Assembly (NCBI GenBank): GCA_038230975.1
Contig: JBBRMF010000042.1
Location: 1 to 27,673, forward strand
Direction: 5' to 3'
DNA length: 27,673 bases
DNA from: JANXVV01 sp038230975
GTDB lineage: Bacteria > Planctomycetota > Phycisphaerae > Tepidisphaerales > Tepidisphaeraceae
This document shows, one piece after another, positions 23,901-27,673 of the stretch (position 1 is the first letter of the stretch; every line of letters begins with the position of its first letter). The position numbers were made by a program, and so were the translations under genes. The notes beneath the pieces are model-generated. The model did not search any database. It saw only the letters and a list, made by a program, of their open reading frames with translations, and was not told the origin of the DNA.

Positions 23901-24992
23901 ATGCTCGCCCGCGCAAAAAACCTTGCCCGCCGTCTGTTTGGACACCATGCCAAGGCGATTTTACATGGGAACTGGTATCCGATGATGCTTCCCCATCATC
24001 AGTTGGTCGACGGGGGCGTTTCAACTCTGGGCGGCCCCATCAATCGCAAATCGATCGACCTGACCCGAGCACTGAAGCTCTGTGATGGCACGCGAACTCT
24101 GTCGGAGGTCTCAGATAAGGCCGGTGTGTCACCGCAAAAGCTGCTGCAGGAGGAAGATGACGACACTTTGATTTTGTGGCCGGAGCGTCCCCGGACTTCG
24201 GCACAGCCCGGGTATGCAGTGACGCGGGGCGTCGTGGTTTCTCCACATCTGGACGATGCCGCGCTCTCGATGGGAGCGGCGATGCTCTCGGCTGCCAACC
24301 ACACGCCGTTTTTGGTGGTCGACGTTTTCTCGACCGTTTCCTGGTGGCGCTTCGATCTCAGCGAAGGAATTCTGTCGCGCGTTCAAACCACGCGCGATGC
24401 GGAAGAAGAGCGGGTGATGCGACTGACCAACTCGACGCTGCGGCGGTGGGGACTGGCCGAAGCCCCTTTGCGAGGCTATCCGCTCCAGGAAATTTTTACG
24501 ACGCTCCGCAAACCCGAATCCGAAAGCACGCATGAAATGATCCGAAGCCGCGTGCGCGATTTGGCTGCGGAAAAACCGGGAGAGCGCTGGTTTTTGCCGC
24601 TGGGGATCGGGAATCACATCGACCACCGCATCGCCCGCGACGCCGCGCTCGATGGGTTGCGGGATGCGAATGTGCCGGCGAAAAACGTTGCATTCTACGA
24701 AGATCTTCCGTATGCCGCTCAACAACCCGGCGTACAGGATTTCTCTGGATTTTTGCAAAACATCATGCCAACCTCCCGATTGGAGATTCTGGTTCGCACG
24801 AAGGTGGAAGCGAATAAGGCGCGATTATTGCGTTTCTATTATTCGCAGTTGACGCGCCCCCAGATCGGATCAGTCTTGGAGTACGCGAGCCGGATCAATT
24901 CTCGATCGCCCTGTGAACGATTTTGGATGCTGGACAAAAAAACAGTGGTAAGCACCGGGGGGAAAATCCCAATGCTTGCGCCGCTGGTTTAG
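23901..24992 (+). CDS. PIG-L/LmbE-family deacetylase with PqqD-like N-terminal domain
   Basis: This protein (363 residues from the ATG at 23901) has the PIG-L zinc-hydrolase signature VVVSPHLDDAALSMGA (PHLDD at 115-119 in place of the common PHPDD; the His-x-Asp-Asp metal ligands are kept) and the second metal-binding stretch GIGNHIDHRIARDA (His239, Asp241, His242). Members remove acetyl groups from N-acetylglucosamine-type conjugates. The N-terminal 95 residues are not part of that fold: SIDLTRALKLCDGTRTLSEV followed by SPQKLLQEEDD looks like a PqqD-like or small winged-helix domain, which in other proteins presents peptides or substrates. An in-frame TTG at 23871 would add 10 residues. It is divergent from nuoA, with about 60 bp between starts. 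The next palindrome (25016) separates it from the convergent helicase unit. Confidence 0.85.
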   Translation: MLARAKNLARRLFGHHAKAILHGNWYPMMLPHHQLVDGGVSTLGGPINRKSIDLTRALKLCDGTRTLSEVSDKAGVSPQKLLQEEDDDTLILWPERPRTSAQPGYAVTRGVVVSPHLDDAALSMGAAMLSAANHTPFLVVDVFSTVSWWRFDLSEGILSRVQTTRDAEEERVMRLTNSTLRRWGLAEAPLRGYPLQEIFTTLRKPESESTHEMIRSRVRDLAAEKPGERWFLPLGIGNHIDHRIARDAALDGLRDANVPAKNVAFYEDLPYAAQQPGVQDFSGFLQNIMPTSRLEILVRTKVEANKARLLRFYYSQLTRPQIGSVLEYASRINSRSPCERFWMLDKKTVVSTGGKIPMLAPLV

Positions 24993-25015
24993 TTTCTTAT
25001 CGTTCGATCCGCACC

Positions 25016-25078
25016 GTGGCGTGCGCGTCTCGTCCGCGTTTTCTTGCCCAAAAAGCACAGGCGAGACGCCCATGCCAC
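25016..25078. repeat. Dispersed palindromic repeat, family A, copy 4 (most complete)
   Basis: Left half GTGGCGTGCGCGTCTCGTCC and right half GCGAGACGCCCATGCCAC are inverted copies around TTTTCTTGCCCAAAAAG. The element fills nearly the whole gap between the convergent PIG-L and small-protein genes and ends on the first base of the TAG stop of the latter. A shared bidirectional terminator role is plausible. Confidence 0.75.
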
Positions 25079-25320
25079 TATTTTGCCTGGCGTACCGAAG
25101 TCGCCACCTGATCGTACACCGTTGCGAGGAATCCAAGGAAGGGAAATCGGCTTTTCGGAAAAGGGGACGGGCCTAGCCGTTCTAATGCTGAAGGTAATTC
25201 TCGCGGTTCCGGGCGCGGTTGCAGCGGGGGTGAACGCCAAAAGGCAGAAGGATCGACGGGGAGTTCTTCGGGAGCGGTTTGCCCTGTGGAAATTGGATTT
25301 TCGTCTTCGTCCTGGCTCAT
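25078..25320 (-). CDS. Small hypothetical protein downstream of helicase
   Basis: This 80-residue protein is not recognised. It is Pro/Glu/Ser-rich (MSQDEDENPISTGQTAPEEL) with a compact C-terminal segment SRFPFLGFLATVYDQVATSV that could be an amphipathic or membrane-associated helix. It lies 54 bp downstream of the SNF2 helicase on the same strand and is probably co-transcribed. The ATG at 25320 has GAAG in the upstream region but no strong Shine-Dalgarno. The FPFLGFLATVY end resembles short planctomycete proteins I have seen, without known function. It could also be a chance frame, but the biased composition argues against that. Confidence 0.6.
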   Translation of the reverse strand: MSQDEDENPISTGQTAPEELPVDPSAFWRSPPLQPRPEPRELPSALERLGPSPFPKSRFPFLGFLATVYDQVATSVRQAK

Positions 25321-25337
25321 ACTTCAATCCATCTTCC

Positions 25338-25364
25338 GGTACGGCCACCTGAGGTGACCATGCC
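25338..25364. repeat. Palindrome, family C, copy 2
   Basis: GGCCACCTGAGGTGACC (25343-25359) is a near-perfect palindrome. Read on the minus strand over 27 bp it matches 7737-7763 (GGCA-x-GGTCACC, 3 nt, GGTGGCC-x-T-x-CC). It lies in the 54 bp gap between the helicase and the small protein gene. Confidence 0.65.
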
Positions 25365-25374
25365 GCTCTAAATC

Positions 25375-27673
25375 CTAGAACTCTCCGACCGCTTCCTTCG
25401 ACAGCGCCAAATACTCGCGCAGTTGATCGGTCGACATACTGGTCAACCACTCATCACCGCTGCCGATGATCTTGTCGGCTAGCGCGAGTTTTTCAGTCAA
25501 AAGCCGATCGATCCGCTCTTCCATCGTTCCAATGCACACAAATTTGTGAACCTGCACACGGCGGGTTTGACCGACGCGATGCGCGCGATCCGTGGCCTGC
25601 GATTCGACGGCTGGGTTCCACCATCGATCGAAGTGGAACACATGGTTGGCTGCCGTGAGATTCAAACCTAAACCACCGGCGCGAAGCGAAAGGATGAAGA
25701 CCTTGATCCCGTTTGCGGGGTCCTGGAACTTCTCGATCATTTCATCGCGTCCCTTGGCGGGGGTGCCGCCGTGCAGGAACTGGGTTTTGACGTTCAATCG
25801 CTTAGCGATGGTCCGTTCCAGCAGATGGCCCATCTCCCGGAACTGCGTAAACACCAATGCAGCATCACCTTCATCCAGAAGTTCTTCCATCATCTCAACG
25901 AGGCGCTCGCATTTACCGCTACGGCCTTCGATGGGACCGTCATCTTTCAAAACCAAAGACGGGTGATCGCAGATTTGTTTGAGCCGTGTCAGCACGGAGA
26001 GAATAAGCCCCCGACGGCGGATGCCCGTTGCGGCATCGATCTGATTCAGCGACTGCCCCACCACGCGCTCGTATTGGGCGGCCTGTTCAGGAGTCAGATT
26101 GCAGAAAATCTTGGCTTCCATCTTTTCCGGTAGATCGCCGGCGATGTCCGGATCCGTTTTCAATCGTCGCAGAATGAAAGGGCGAATCAGTTTTCGCAGA
26201 TGTTCACCGCGATCGCGATCGCCGAGCTTTTCGATGGGGACCGAGAATTTTTCGCGGAAGTCCCCGGCCGTGCCAAGCAGGCCCGGATTGAGAATCTCCA
26301 TGATCGACCAGAGCTCTGACAAGTGATTTTCAATCGGCGTGCCGGTCATCGCCACGCGCCGCCCGGCGGTAAGGGCTCGAATCGCGATCGTGCTCGCCGC
26401 CGACGGATTCTTGATTTTCTGCGCTTCGTCCAGCGCCAGCCGATGCCATGAAACGCGTTTAAGATCCTCGCGATCGCGATGGGCCAGTGCGTAGCTGGTG
26501 ATCACCACATCCGCGACCGCCGCCTCGCGGGCAAACTCATCACCAGACAAACGTTCGGGTCCATGATGCACAAGCACCTTCAACGGCTTGGCAAATCGCT
26601 GGATTTCCCGAACCCAGTTGCCGACGACGGAAGTCGGCGCAAACAGCAGCGTCGGGCCCGGAGACGAATGGGAAACTGTCGGCGGCGCGTTGGTCGGGTC
26701 GTCGCCGTTGCTAGCACCAATGATCTGTCTTTCGTGCAGCATCAGCGCAATGAGCTGGATCGTTTTACCAAGACCCATGTCATCGGCGAGACAGGCACCA
26801 ATGCCGAGTCGGTCGAGGAAGGACATCCAATGCAAACCGCGAAGCTGGTATGGCCGCATCGTGCCTTCAAAGGCAACCGGCTGCATGTGGGCTTCGATTT
26901 TTGCGCCGGGCATCTGCTCGAGCAACTGCTCGATCCACGAAGTTCCCCCCAGGCCAAGTACGGGCAGGCCGGTTTCATTGCGGGATGCGCCATAGGCGGT
27001 TCGCAGCGCTTCGGCCAGCGTGAGGGTTTTGTCTTTCTGCTTTTCGAGAAACGCCGCCGCCTGCCGCGCGGCTTCAAGATCAATCTGCACCCACTGCCCG
27101 CGCAATTTCACAAGCGGTGTGTTACGGCTGGCAAGCGTCTGAAATTCCTGCGGTGACAATCGCAAATTGCCCACCGCGATCTGCCAATCAAACTGCAGAA
27201 GTGTGTCCAAACCAAAATGTCCGGATGGCAATTCCATCGGCTGTGGACCGCGCCCGGGAACACCGGCACGAACCAAAGCGGCCTCGTCATCGGCCCAGTC
27301 CATCGGCTGGTCGCCCATCGGCCGAACATGCAACCGCAGACCCAGCTCCCCTTCCGGCCGCTCGGACCAAGAGGGCAGCATGACGCCAAATCCCTGATCG
27401 CGCAGTTGATTGGCCCACTGACGAATGAACGCGTACGCGTCCGCCGTTTCCAACTCCAGCGCAACCGGCGACTGTTGTTGCAACAACGGCATCAACGCCG
27501 GAAAGATCTGCGTGGCTCGGGACAATTCTCCGAGCAATCTTGCCTGCCGGTTCTTGACGCCGCGACCCAGCAGAACCGAGGCTCCACCGTCACCCCATAA
27601 TTCCGTGGCATCGATGATCTCGCCGTCCCCGTTTTCCGATTCCAACAATAATTCCAATCGCCACTTGCCGGGC
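25375..27673 (-). CDS. SNF2-family DEAD/DEAH-type helicase (partial, 5' end off window)
   Basis: A Swi2/Snf2 ATPase that moves along double-stranded DNA and remodels DNA-bound proteins or structures. About 765 residues are visible and the frame is open to the right edge (PGKWRLELLLES at the margin, typical of the family's N-terminal part), so the true start is outside. The motifs below are numbered from the TTG codon at 27657, the first in-frame start-type codon in the window. Motif I ADDMGLGKT (291-299), motif Ia LLFAPTSVVGNW, motif II as DEAQ in LALDEAQKIKNP, motif III MTGTPIENHLSELW, then FILRRLKTDPDIAGDLPEK, and motifs V-VI in SLRAGGLGLNLTAANHVFHF and QATDRAHRVGQTRRVQVHKF. The N-terminal 250 residues are the SNF2-associated domain common in bacterial HepA-like proteins. 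The small gene at 25078 follows. Role in repair or defence cannot be decided. Confidence 0.93.
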   Translation of the reverse strand, partial: PGKWRLELLLESENGDGEIIDATELWGDGGASVLLGRGVKNRQARLLGELSRATQIFPALMPLLQQQSPVALELETADAYAFIRQWANQLRDQGFGVMLPSWSERPEGELGLRLHVRPMGDQPMDWADDEAALVRAGVPGRGPQPMELPSGHFGLDTLLQFDWQIAVGNLRLSPQEFQTLASRNTPLVKLRGQWVQIDLEAARQAAAFLEKQKDKTLTLAEALRTAYGASRNETGLPVLGLGGTSWIEQLLEQMPGAKIEAHMQPVAFEGTMRPYQLRGLHWMSFLDRLGIGACLADDMGLGKTIQLIALMLHERQIIGASNGDDPTNAPPTVSHSSPGPTLLFAPTSVVGNWVREIQRFAKPLKVLVHHGPERLSGDEFAREAAVADVVITSYALAHRDREDLKRVSWHRLALDEAQKIKNPSAASTIAIRALTAGRRVAMTGTPIENHLSELWSIMEILNPGLLGTAGDFREKFSVPIEKLGDRDRGEHLRKLIRPFILRRLKTDPDIAGDLPEKMEAKIFCNLTPEQAAQYERVVGQSLNQIDAATGIRRRGLILSVLTRLKQICDHPSLVLKDDGPIEGRSGKCERLVEMMEELLDEGDAALVFTQFREMGHLLERTIAKRLNVKTQFLHGGTPAKGRDEMIEKFQDPANGIKVFILSLRAGGLGLNLTAANHVFHFDRWWNPAVESQATDRAHRVGQTRRVQVHKFVCIGTMEERIDRLLTEKLALADKIIGSGDEWLTSMSTDQLREYLALSKEAVGEF

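Overview
This looks like a chromosomal segment of a planctomycete, probably of the Phycisphaerae/Tepidisphaerales type. The indications are (i) a secreted protease whose N-terminus carries FEALESRWMYSG, a variant of the planctomycetal LEPRRLLSA-type motif, (ii) many small planctomycete-style hypothetical genes, (iii) loose gene order with single or paired genes instead of long operons, and (iv) many dispersed palindromic repeats. The lineage call is inference, because the window has no rRNA. I found no tRNA, CRISPR array, prophage or insertion sequence.

Layout, left to right. 1-1922 (minus): ATPase and lipoprotein substrate-binding subunit of a NitT/TauT/SsuA-type ABC importer; the binding protein runs off the left edge. 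2294-4996 (plus): secreted S8 subtilase with two PPC-like domains and a six-repeat propeller-like C-terminus. 5239-5793 (plus): a membrane-anchored coiled-coil protein with a C-terminal HTH-like segment. 5939-7313 (minus): rpmA-obgE with a recognisable promoter but no rplU. 7442-9755: small or secreted hypotheticals and a GNAT protein. 9756-10550: a roughly 800 bp gene-free stretch with DnaA-box-like sites and then a chain of hairpins, leading into dnaA (10551-12122). 12202-14673: a lipoprotein, a YjbQ-family protein and a secreted alpha/alpha-toroid-like protein. 14994-18901: dnaG and rpoD, ended by a textbook terminator at 18986-19016. 19057-20706: an orphan antitoxin-like protein, two small proteins of one family, a winged-helix regulator and a GNAT. 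20761-23840 (minus): a GT39/ArnT-like membrane glycosyltransferase and a frameshifted, solitary nuoA. 23901-24992 (plus): PIG-L/LmbE deacetylase. 25078-27673 (minus): a small protein and an SNF2-family helicase cut by the right edge.

The window therefore holds much of the replication and transcription initiation core (DnaA, DnaG, RpoD) plus a ribosome assembly pair (L27, ObgE), set among accessory genes. The most unusual feature is the set of palindromic elements. At least seven sequence types are visible. Three lie in frame inside genes. Two of those sit exactly where a secreted protein's signal-peptide n-region is encoded (905-997 in the binding protein, 13203-13301 in the toroid protein), so the palindrome is translated into the Arg/Lys-rich export signal. 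Other candidates for novelty are the structured dnaA leader and a family of roughly 70-85 aa 'PF-x-x-F' proteins present three times in the window.
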